A DNA stretch of 32,200 bases from the NCBI GenBank assembly GCA_026707335.1, contig JAPOXB010000076.1:1-32200 (forward strand). Direction: 5' to 3'. The notes beneath the pieces were generated by a model. That model did no database searches, was not told where the DNA came from, and saw only the letters and a program-made list of their open reading frames with translations. Source of the stretch: Chloroflexota bacterium (lineage in GTDB: Bacteria; Chloroflexota; Dehalococcoidia; Bin125). Position numbers and translations under genes: made by a program. Shown piece after piece: positions 17,451 through 23,798 of the stretch (positions within the stretch are counted from its first letter, which is position 1; each line of letters starts with the position of its first letter).

Positions 17451-17494
17451 TATCATGCGCGATGGTGCACACCCGCGGCGCGATGCCCTAGTAT
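17451..17494 (+). promoter_or_regulatory. Two candidate -10 elements and a nine-codon upstream ORF before the ferritin-like gene
   Basis: TATCAT (17451-17456, 5 of 6) is followed five bases later by ATG at 17462, which opens a nine-codon ORF (MVHTRGAMP, stop TAG at 17489-17491). A second box, TAGTAT (17489-17494), overlaps that stop codon. A transcript from the first box would start at or next to the mini-ORF start codon; one from the second would have a roughly 16-base leader carrying GAGAGGGAG for the main gene. Both boxes are predictions. Confidence 0.35.
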
Positions 17495-17516
17495 TGCCGC
17501 GAGAGGGAGACCCACC

Positions 17517-18569
17517 ATGACCACTCAAACCCCGCCCAACGCCCCGGCCCCAGCCCTCGACCTGTCCTGGCTGAACCTGGACGACCAGTTCGACACGCAG
17601 GCCACGCCCGGCCGCCACGGGCTGACCCTGGACGGCATGAACCAGGCCGCCTTCCCGCCCGACGCCCCGCAGGCCGGCAACCACACGATGCGCCTGCGCG
17701 GCGCCGCCCCGCGCGAGGGCGCGCAGCGCTTCGGCTACGCCTACGTCGGCAAGGCGGAGAGCTGGTCGGAAGCCGTGCCGAAGCTCTACGAGGAGGCCGT
17801 CCAGCGACAGTGGTCGTCGGCGACGGACATCCCCTGGGACACGGTCGAGCCGCTGCCCGACGCGGTCGAGCGCGCGATGTGCCAGTTCTGCACCCTCCTC
17901 AACGAGGTCGAGTTCATCGCCGCCGACGTTCCCGGGCAGTGGCTGCCGCGGCTCTCGCCCGAGTACTACGAGGTCGGCCTGTTCCTGATGACGCAGATCA
18001 TGGACGAGGCGCGCCACATGGACGTCTTCCGCAAGCGCGCCCTGGTCAACGGCGGCGGCCTGCTCAAGCAGGGGCCGGGCAGCGGCCTGCGCCTGGTCAT
18101 CGAGGCGCGCGACTTCACCGAGATGTCGGCGGTCCTGCACGTGCAGGGCGAGGGCGCCGTGCAGTCGCTCTTCCGCATGGGCGAGCTGATCGGCCAGAAC
18201 GAGGCCGAGAAGACGATCTTCCGGCTCTGCGCCCAGGACGAGTCGCGGCACCTGGCCTTCGGCGTGATGCACCTCAAGCACATCCTGGAGAGCGAGCCCG
18301 AGCGGCGCGAGGAGATCCACTCCTACCTCGACCGCGCCGACCGCATCAACGGCGGCGCGGGCGCGCTGGACCGGCAGCTCACGGAGTCGATCATCGTGCT
18401 GCTGGGCGGCGGCACGTCGCCGGAGCAGCTCGACGAGGGCTGGCGTCTGCAGCAGTTCATCCAGCGCAAGCAGTTCAGCGAGTACTACCACCGCCTCAAG
18501 GTCGCGGGCTTGGGCGAGCGCCTCGAGCGCATGCCCGAGTCGGTGCAGCAGATGATCAAGAGCAACTAG
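17517..18569 (+). CDS. Ferritin-like diiron protein, putative oxygenase/oxidase
   Basis: 350 residues. A four-helix-bundle diiron site is readable: Glu130/Glu132 in LLNEVEFIAADVPGQW, Glu164 and His167 in QIMDEARHMDVF, Glu212 in HVQGEGAVQ, and Glu242 and His245 in CAQDESRHLAFGV. This Glu + ExxH + Glu + ExxH pattern is that of the ribonucleotide reductase R2 / bacterial multicomponent monooxygenase / AurF superfamily. The segment QWSSATDIPWD (98-108) is typical of uncharacterised actinobacterial and chloroflexal ferritin-like proteins. No partner reductase gene is adjacent, so the substrate and even the oxygenase role are unknown. ATG at 17517 has GAGAGGGAG upstream. It converges with an alpha/beta hydrolase gene, with nine bases between stops. 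Confidence 0.8.
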   Translation: MTTQTPPNAPAPALDLSWLNLDDQFDTQATPGRHGLTLDGMNQAAFPPDAPQAGNHTMRLRGAAPREGAQRFGYAYVGKAESWSEAVPKLYEEAVQRQWSSATDIPWDTVEPLPDAVERAMCQFCTLLNEVEFIAADVPGQWLPRLSPEYYEVGLFLMTQIMDEARHMDVFRKRALVNGGGLLKQGPGSGLRLVIEARDFTEMSAVLHVQGEGAVQSLFRMGELIGQNEAEKTIFRLCAQDESRHLAFGVMHLKHILESEPERREEIHSYLDRADRINGGAGALDRQLTESIIVLLGGGTSPEQLDEGWRLQQFIQRKQFSEYYHRLKVAGLGERLERMPESVQQMIKSN

Positions 18570-18578
18570 GGCGGCCGG

Positions 18579-19544
18579 CTAGACGCGGGCGGCGTCGAGC
18601 GCCGTCAGGAACGGCTGCACGGCCGCCAGGAAGCCGGGCGTGTTCTGCGAGTGCACGTTGTGCCCGCAGTCGGGCACGGTGACCAGCCGCCCGTCCGGCA
18701 GCGCCGCGACGAAGCGCTCCGCCCCCTCCGCCTCCAGCACGTTCGACTGCGCGCCGCGCACGACCAGCGTGGGCGTGTCGATCGCCCGCACGTCGTCCAT
18801 GCCCAGGCGCGGCGCGTGCTCGTAGCGGGCGCGGCGGAAGCCCTCGTCGTGCAGGATGCGATCCGACTTGCTGATGTACTTGCCGTCGATGCGGCGGATG
18901 AGGTTGTAGCGCGCCGTGCGCTCCATGTGCGCCCGCGTGCGGAAGGGGTCGTACTTGACGACCCGCTCCACGAACTCGTCGATCGAGTCGAACTCCCGGT
19001 TCTTGCTGACGAAGTTGCCGATGATGCGGGTGCCCGCCTCGGAGACCTGGGGGCCCATGTCGACGATGACGAGGCCCCGCGCGACGCCGGGATGGCTGAG
19101 CGCCAGATTCAGCGTGACCATGCCGCCCATGCTGTGGCCGAACACGATCGGGTCGCGGAGGCCCTCGCCGGCGATGAAGGCGGCGGCGTCGGCGGCCATG
19201 GCGGGCGACGAGTAGTCGGCGTCGCGCACCCACTCCGTGTCGCCGTGCCCCCGCTGGTCGAGCGCGTAGACGTGGTAGCGATCGGCCAGGTGCAGGCTGA
19301 CGAGGTCCCAGGAGTGCGCCGATTGGTTGCCGCCGTGCAGCAGCACCACCGGCGGCGCCGACGGGTCGCCCCACTCCAGCAGGTGCAGCCGCAGGTGATT
19401 GACGACGACGTTGCGGGAGACGTAGCGCACGAACCCCGGATGCGGGATGCCCAGTTCGGCGGCGCTGCGCTGCAGGCTGGCGAACTCGTCGAACGTGGTC
19501 ATGTCCAGCGGGCCGGCGTCGGCGGCGAATTCGTTCAGGTGCAT
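18579..19544 (-). CDS. Alpha/beta hydrolase
   Basis: 321-residue alpha/beta-hydrolase-fold enzyme of unknown substrate. The oxyanion region is VVLLHGGNQSAHSWD, the strand-4 turn YALDQRGHGDTEW, the nucleophile elbow VFGHSMGGMV (Ser), the acid probably in a late strand (TLVVRGAQSNVLE) and the His in VPDCGHNVHSQNTPGFL. A 50-residue N-terminal lead precedes the core (MHLNEFAADAGPLDMTTF), so an internal ATG at about residue 15 is an alternative start; GGGAG close to ATG 19544 favours the longer form. The close resemblance of HGGNQSAHSWD and QRGHGDTEW to esterase/C-C hydrolase relatives does not define a substrate. Confidence 0.88.
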   Translation of the reverse strand: MHLNEFAADAGPLDMTTFDEFASLQRSAAELGIPHPGFVRYVSRNVVVNHLRLHLLEWGDPSAPPVVLLHGGNQSAHSWDLVSLHLADRYHVYALDQRGHGDTEWVRDADYSSPAMAADAAAFIAGEGLRDPIVFGHSMGGMVTLNLALSHPGVARGLVIVDMGPQVSEAGTRIIGNFVSKNREFDSIDEFVERVVKYDPFRTRAHMERTARYNLIRRIDGKYISKSDRILHDEGFRRARYEHAPRLGMDDVRAIDTPTLVVRGAQSNVLEAEGAERFVAALPDGRLVTVPDCGHNVHSQNTPGFLAAVQPFLTALDAARV

Positions 19545-19599
19545 GGCTCTCCCGGACCGCGTCGGCGCCGTCGCGCGGCGCCCGACCGGCACGCTGGGG

Positions 19600-19605
19600 A
19601 ATATA
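19600..19605 (-). promoter_or_regulatory. Possible -10 element (TATATT) for the alpha/beta hydrolase gene
   Basis: TATATT (5 of 6) on the minus strand, within TGATATATTCC, is the most A/T-rich spot in the divergent spacer 19545-19700. It would give a leader of about 50 bases. No -35 is recognised. Confidence 0.4.
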
Positions 19606-19652
19606 TCAGCCGCCGCCGTCCCGGCCGGGCCGACGGCGGCGCGCGCATTCGC

Positions 19653-19658
19653 TAGCCT
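19653..19658 (+). promoter_or_regulatory. Possible -10 element (TAGCCT) for the SDR gene
   Basis: CGCTAGCCTGC resembles the other CTA(T/G)C(C/A)T boxes in this window and lies about 40 bases before the SDR start. No -35 is recognised. Confidence 0.25.
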
Positions 19659-19700
19659 GCCGCTTGGCCGTCGCGGGACGGCGCGCGCATGGAGGGCGCC

Positions 19701-20537
19701 ATGGCACGGCTCGACGGCAAGGTGGCGGTCATCACGGGCGGCGCCTCCGGCATCGGGGAGAGCGCGGTGCGCCTGTTCGTGGCCGAGGGGGCGCGCGTCG
19801 TCATCGGCGACGTGCAGGAGGAGCGCGCACGGGCGCTCGCCGCCGAGTTGGGGTCGGCGACGCGGGCCGTCGTCGCGGACGTGCGCGAGGACCGCGCCGT
19901 CGCGGGGCTGGTGGCGACGGCGGTCGAGGAGTTCGGCGCGCTGGACGTGATGTACAACAACGCCGGCGTGGGCATGGTGGAGGGCGAGATCGCGGACGCG
20001 CCGGAGGAGACGTTCGACTTCGTTACGGCGATCAACCTCAAGGGCGTCTGGCTGGGCATCAAGCACGCGGCGCGGCGGATGCGGGAGCACGGCGGCGGCG
20101 CGATCATCTCCACCGCCTCGGTCGCCGGGTTGCACGGCTTCGAGCGCCAGGCGGTCTACGCGATGACGAAGGCCGGCGTGATCTCGCTCACGAGCAGCGC
20201 CGCCGCCGAGGGCGGGCCCCACGGCATCCGCGTCAACTGCATCTGCCCTGGCGGGATCGTCACGCCGCTCTCGGCGCCGTCCCCGCGGGCGGAGGAGATC
20301 GTCGCGGAGCGCTTCGCCGACATCCATCCGCTGGGGCGCGCGGGGCAGCCGCTCGACATCGCGCAGGCGGCGCTGTGGCTGGCCAGCGACGAGTCGAGCC
20401 TCGTCACCGGGCAGGCGATCGTCGTGGACGGGGGCTGGAGCAGCGTCGACGCCCGCTGGCAGCGCCTGATCGGGCAGATGAGCGATCGCAATCGGGCCGG
20501 CGTGCGGCCGGGCGGCGCGCCGCTCGACGCCGAGTGA
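19701..20537 (+). CDS. Short-chain dehydrogenase/reductase (classical SDR)
   Basis: NAD(P)-dependent oxidoreductase of about 278 residues. All classical motifs are present: TGGASGIGES (cofactor loop), a conserved Asp in IGDVQEERA (Asp after the second strand suggests NAD preference), NNAG in VMYNNAGVG, catalytic Ser in ISTASVAG, YAMTK (Tyr-Lys pair) and CICPGGIVTPL. The C-terminal GQAIVVDGGWS is the usual end, but about 35 further residues follow, Arg/Gly-rich and unlike the family core. I prefer the second ATG (19701) because GGAGGG lies five bases before it; an in-frame ATG at 19689 gives four more residues. Substrate unknown. It converges with the next gene, nine bases apart. Confidence 0.9.
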   Translation: MARLDGKVAVITGGASGIGESAVRLFVAEGARVVIGDVQEERARALAAELGSATRAVVADVREDRAVAGLVATAVEEFGALDVMYNNAGVGMVEGEIADAPEETFDFVTAINLKGVWLGIKHAARRMREHGGGAIISTASVAGLHGFERQAVYAMTKAGVISLTSSAAAEGGPHGIRVNCICPGGIVTPLSAPSPRAEEIVAERFADIHPLGRAGQPLDIAQAALWLASDESSLVTGQAIVVDGGWSSVDARWQRLIGQMSDRNRAGVRPGGAPLDAE

Positions 20538-20546
20538 CCGGCCGGG

Positions 20547-21599
20547 CTAAGCGCCGCCGCGCGTACCGGCGAGGTCGGCCATGAGTTCCAGCGCCTCCGG
20601 CTGGCGGGCCGTGACGGTGATCCCCGTGATGCCGCAGTCCTCCCAAGCCTTGTAGCGCTCGCGAATGCGGTCGGCGGGGCCGATCAGCGCCATCTCGTCG
20701 ATGAACTCGTCGGGCACGGCCTCCATCGCCTCCGCCCGCCGGCCCGACAGGTAGAGGTCCTGCACGGTCTCCGCGGCCTCGCCGTAGCCGTAGCGGACCA
20801 TGACGTCGTTGTGGAAGTTCTTCGAGCGCGCACCCATGCCGCCCATGTACAGCGCCACGTTGGGCCGCATCTGGCGGATGCACTCGCCCACGTCGTCGTT
20901 GACGATGACGGTGCAGGCGGCCTGGATCTCGAAGTCGTCCAGCGCCTTGGGCGCGTCGCTCGCCGTGCCGCGCTGCATGCCCTCGTCGAGCCAGGGCTGA
21001 TACTGCTCCATGCGGTAGGGCGAGAACCACATCGGCAGCCAGCCGTCGGCCAGCTCGGCGGTGGCCTTGACGTTCGCCGGGCCCAGGGAGGCGACGTAGA
21101 TCGGCAGTTGCTGCATGTGCAGGATCGACTTGAGCGGCTTGCCGAGGCCGCTCGACCCGGGGCCCTGATAGGGCAGTTGGTACTCCGACCCCTCGTAGGT
21201 GACCGGCTCCTCGCGGGCGAGGATCTTGCGCAGCACCTCGATGTACTCCCGCACGCGCGTGGCCGGCTTGCCCCAGGGCTGCCCGTGCCAGCCCTCGACG
21301 ACCTGCGGGCCGGAGAGGCCCAGCCCGACGATCACGCGGCCGCCGCCGGCCAGTTGATCGAGCGTCGCCATGGTCATCGCCGTCATCGCGGGCGTGCGCG
21401 CGGGGATCTGCAGGATGCCCGTGCCCAGCTTGATCCGCTCCGTGTGCGCGGCGATGAAGGCCAGCGGCGTGACCGCGTCGGAGCCGTAGGCCTCCGCCGT
21501 CCAGACCGAGTCGTAGCCCAACGCCTCGACGCGCTGGATGAGATCGAGGTCGAGCTGGTACCGCGGGCCGAACGCCCCCGCGCTGAATCCGAGTTTCAT
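20547..21599 (-). CDS. Luciferase-like monooxygenase family, probably F420-dependent oxidoreductase
   Basis: 350-residue TIM-barrel flavin/deazaflavin enzyme. Family landmarks: GFSAGAFGPR at the N-terminus, YDSVWTAEAYGSDAVTPL, ERIKLGTGILQIPARTPAMTAM, LAGGGRVIVGLGLSGPQVVEGWHG, REYIEVLRKIL, PIYVASLGPANVKATAELADGWLPMWF and a late LIGPADRIRERYKAWEDCGI. The GLGLSGPQVVEGWHGQPW string is characteristic of the F420-binding actinobacterial subfamily, so F420 is favoured over FMN, by inference. ATG at 21599 has GAGGGGG about 8 bases upstream. Probably last in an operon with the M20 and glyoxalase-like genes (52-base gap to the latter). Confidence 0.9.
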   Translation of the reverse strand: MKLGFSAGAFGPRYQLDLDLIQRVEALGYDSVWTAEAYGSDAVTPLAFIAAHTERIKLGTGILQIPARTPAMTAMTMATLDQLAGGGRVIVGLGLSGPQVVEGWHGQPWGKPATRVREYIEVLRKILAREEPVTYEGSEYQLPYQGPGSSGLGKPLKSILHMQQLPIYVASLGPANVKATAELADGWLPMWFSPYRMEQYQPWLDEGMQRGTASDAPKALDDFEIQAACTVIVNDDVGECIRQMRPNVALYMGGMGARSKNFHNDVMVRYGYGEAAETVQDLYLSGRRAEAMEAVPDEFIDEMALIGPADRIRERYKAWEDCGITGITVTARQPEALELMADLAGTRGGA

Positions 21600-21651
21600 G
21601 CGTGGTCCCCCTCACCAAGCCCGGCCCGGATGGAGCGGGCGCGTACGCCGG

Positions 21652-22296
21652 TCAGGTTAGCCGCACGACACCGTTCGGTGTGTCCAACGTGGCCAGGAGT
21701 GCGGCGGGCCCCTCCTCGACCGGCAGCGCCAGGCCGAGCGCCGCGAGGGCGGCCTCCACCTCGGCCGGGCGCGGGTGGCGCCCGGCGAGGGCCGTGAGGC
21801 GGCAGCCGATCGGCGCGGTCGCCGCGGGGTGGGGCGCGTCGCCCCAGTCGATCAGGAAGGGAACCAGGCCGCCCGCCGCCGGCCCGCCGCGCGTGAGCGT
21901 CCAGACCAGTTCGACGCCGTCCGGCCGGCGACGGCGCATGGTGCGCGCCTCTCCCGGATCGAAGCCGCGCGCCCGCGCCGCGGCCACGCGCGCCTCGAGG
22001 TTGGTCGCCTTCGCCGCCCAGCCGGCCAGCCGCGGCGCATCGAGGTCGTCGAGCCCGAAGGGGCGCCGCCGTCCGACCGGGTCGGGCTGACCGGGGTCCG
22101 GCGCGATGATCTCCAGGTAGGCGCCGTCGCCCAGATCGAGCAGGGCGTTGTGCGACCCCGCGCCCGGGTGACTGCCGCCGTAGGCCGGGCGCACCCCCAG
22201 CCGCGCCTCCAGATCGGCGACGGCGGCGTCCAGGTCGGGCGCGGCGTAGACGACGTGATCCACGATCTGGTCGGGCGTCGGCGCGGCGGCGCTCAC
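21652..22296 (-). CDS. Glyoxalase-like (VOC) domain protein, PF13468 type
   Basis: 214 residues. Starts with the VOC first-module pattern QIVDHVVYAAPDLDAAVADLEARLGVRPAYGGSHPGAGSHNALLDLGDGAYLEII (only parts are diagnostic: DHVVYA, GAGSHNALL, YLEII), then ELVWTLTRG and PFLIDWGDAPHPA. This matches the glyoxalase-like PF13468 group, whose substrates are mostly unknown; the HPG.GSHN stretch would provide metal or substrate contacts. The start is a GTG at 22296 that overlaps the upstream M20 gene's stop (GTGA), so it is translationally coupled to it. The coupling suggests the two act on a common compound. Confidence 0.85.
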   Translation of the reverse strand: MSAAAPTPDQIVDHVVYAAPDLDAAVADLEARLGVRPAYGGSHPGAGSHNALLDLGDGAYLEIIAPDPGQPDPVGRRRPFGLDDLDAPRLAGWAAKATNLEARVAAARARGFDPGEARTMRRRRPDGVELVWTLTRGGPAAGGLVPFLIDWGDAPHPAATAPIGCRLTALAGRHPRPAEVEAALAALGLALPVEEGPAALLATLDTPNGVVRLT

Positions 22297-23501
22297 GGCG
22301 CGGCCCCCGTCCCGGCGTCGAAGTCGGCCCGCGCGCGGCTGCGCAGGCCGGCGTCGGTGAGTAGGTCGAGGGCCGTAATCGCCATCGCCTTGGCCGCGAC
22401 GATCATCGCGTCGTGGGCGGCCGGGGTCGCCGCGGCCTCGGCGAACTCGGGCGTATGGTTCCCGGCCGCGGCGGGGATGCCGAAGACGGGGTGGATCGAC
22501 GGCACGACGTAGCTGACGTTGCCCATGTCGGTGCTGAAGGCGCTGAAGCCCGCCGGATCCTCACGGGGCGGCGCGCCCAGGGCGCACAGGTTGTCGGCGT
22601 AGCGCGCGACGATGGGCTCGCAGTGCCGCATGTCGAGGTACTCGGGGCCGTTCTCCCCCACCTCCAGGGTGCAACCGGCCGACTCGGCGCCGGCCCGGAA
22701 GCAGGCGAGGACGCGCTCCTTGACCTCGGCCAGCATCGCCCGCTCGCGCGCGCGCACGATGAACTCGGCCCGAGTCAGGCTGGGGATGATGTTGGGCTTG
22801 TCGCCGCCGTGCGTGATGACGCCGTGCACCAGCGCGCCGGGCGGCAACTGCTGCCGCAGGGCCGAGATCGCGCTGTAGGCGACCACCATCGCGTCGAGCG
22901 CGTTGCGGCCCTCCCAGGGCGCGCCGGCCGCGTGGGCGTTGCGCCCCCGGTAGACCACGTCGAGCTGCTGCAGCGCGCTGACCGCCGGTCGCAGGAGGTC
23001 GGTGGGGGCGGGGTGCGCCATCAGGGCCGCGTCGGCGTCGGCGAAGGCGCCCCGTTCGATCAGCGCGATCTTGCCGCCGCCGCCCTCCTCGGCGGGCGTG
23101 CCCAGCACGACGACCCGGCCCGGCCCGCCCGACGCCGCCAGTCCGGCGGCCGCGCCGATGCCGGCACCCAGCCCCGCCGCCGCAATCAGGTTGTGCCCGC
23201 AGGCGTGGCCGATCTCCGGCAGCGCGTCGTACTCGCAGCAGATGACGACGCGGGGGCCGTCGCCGCCGGCGCTCGCGCTGAACGCAGTGGGAAGATCGAA
23301 CGCGCCGCGCCGCACCGACAGCCCCGCGGCCTCGGCGGCGTCGGTCAGCACGTCGTGCGCGTGGCGCTCCTCGAAGTTGAGCTCCGGCCGGCCGTGGATC
23401 CGCGCGCTGACCCGGCGCAGTTCCGGCGCGGCGGCGTCGATCGCGGCGATGGCGCGGGCGTGCAGCGCCTCGCGCCCGGACGCGGATGCGGACTGCGGCA
23501 T
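22293..23501 (-). CDS. M20 family amidohydrolase (AbgB / ACY1L2-like)
   Basis: Zinc-dependent hydrolase of N-acyl or aminobenzoyl-amino-acid-type amides. 402 residues from the chosen start. Motifs: RIHGRPELNFEE, VICCEYDALPEIGHACGHN (metal His and Asp), GTPAEEGGGGK (catalytic and metal Glu pair), ALMAHPAP, YRGRNAHAAGAPWEGRNALD (dimerisation/lid), VITHGGDKPNIIP and FSTDMGNVSYVVPSIHP. These match the AbgB/ACY1L2 subgroup. Two starts compete: ATG 23501 with GGAGGG four bases upstream (chosen), and in-frame ATG 23522, which has no ribosome site but lies only ten bases after a TATCCT box and could serve a leaderless mRNA. Physiological substrate unknown. Confidence 0.9.
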   Translation of the reverse strand: MPQSASASGREALHARAIAAIDAAAPELRRVSARIHGRPELNFEERHAHDVLTDAAEAAGLSVRRGAFDLPTAFSASAGGDGPRVVICCEYDALPEIGHACGHNLIAAAGLGAGIGAAAGLAASGGPGRVVVLGTPAEEGGGGKIALIERGAFADADAALMAHPAPTDLLRPAVSALQQLDVVYRGRNAHAAGAPWEGRNALDAMVVAYSAISALRQQLPPGALVHGVITHGGDKPNIIPSLTRAEFIVRARERAMLAEVKERVLACFRAGAESAGCTLEVGENGPEYLDMRHCEPIVARYADNLCALGAPPREDPAGFSAFSTDMGNVSYVVPSIHPVFGIPAAAGNHTPEFAEAAATPAAHDAMIVAAKAMAITALDLLTDAGLRSRARADFDAGTGAAP

Positions 23502-23532
23502 GGGCCCTCCAGTTGTCGCCATCGCTGTGAGC

Positions 23533-23538
23533 AGGATA
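23533..23538 (-). promoter_or_regulatory. Possible -10 element (TATCCT) for the M20 operon
   Basis: CCCTATCCTGC on the minus strand matches the recurring -10-like box of this window. Transcription would start near 23525, only a few bases before ATG 23522. Confidence 0.35.
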
Positions 23539-23583
23539 GGGGGCCGCCGGGGCTGGGCGCCCCGCGCGCCGGCGCCGCCGCGA

Positions 23584-23601
23584 ACGTAACCGCCACGTAA
23601 C
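23584..23601. repeat. Tandem ACGTAAC direct repeats (possible operator)
   Basis: ACGTAAC occurs at 23584-23590 and again at 23595-23601, exactly 11 bases apart, about one helical turn. They sit in the 276-base divergent spacer between the M20 and korA genes (23523-23798), upstream of the candidate korA promoter. The spacing suits two protomers of a regulator binding one DNA face. Chance is possible. Confidence 0.35.
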
Positions 23602-23649
23602 GCTGCAAAGGTCGCAACGGAAGGTGGCTGCGTGCGATGATCGCGCTGC

Positions 23650-23655
23650 TACGAT
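23650..23655 (+). promoter_or_regulatory. Possible extended -10 (TGCTACGAT) for korAB
   Basis: TACGAT preceded by TGC gives an extended -10. The leader to the korA GTG would be about 135 bases. In that leader an open frame from ATG 23714 (31 codons, running through PKIAMIGARDKAG) ends in TGA at 23804-23806, overlapping the korA start. It is not recognised and may not be translated. Confidence 0.35.
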
Positions 23656-23798
23656 GCAAATGGGTGTGAACGGGTGCGTCCGCACGGGAGGCGACGCAAG
23701 AGTGAGACACCTCATGGACCGGCCGGCCGAGCGGGTGACGACGCGCCCGAAGATCGCAATGATCGGGGCGCGCGACAAGGCAGGGAGGGCCAGCACAC

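Noticed and set aside
23624..23713. N-terminal extension of the small leader ORF before korA
   Set aside because: The part before ATG 23714 overlaps the putative promoter and shows no coding character.
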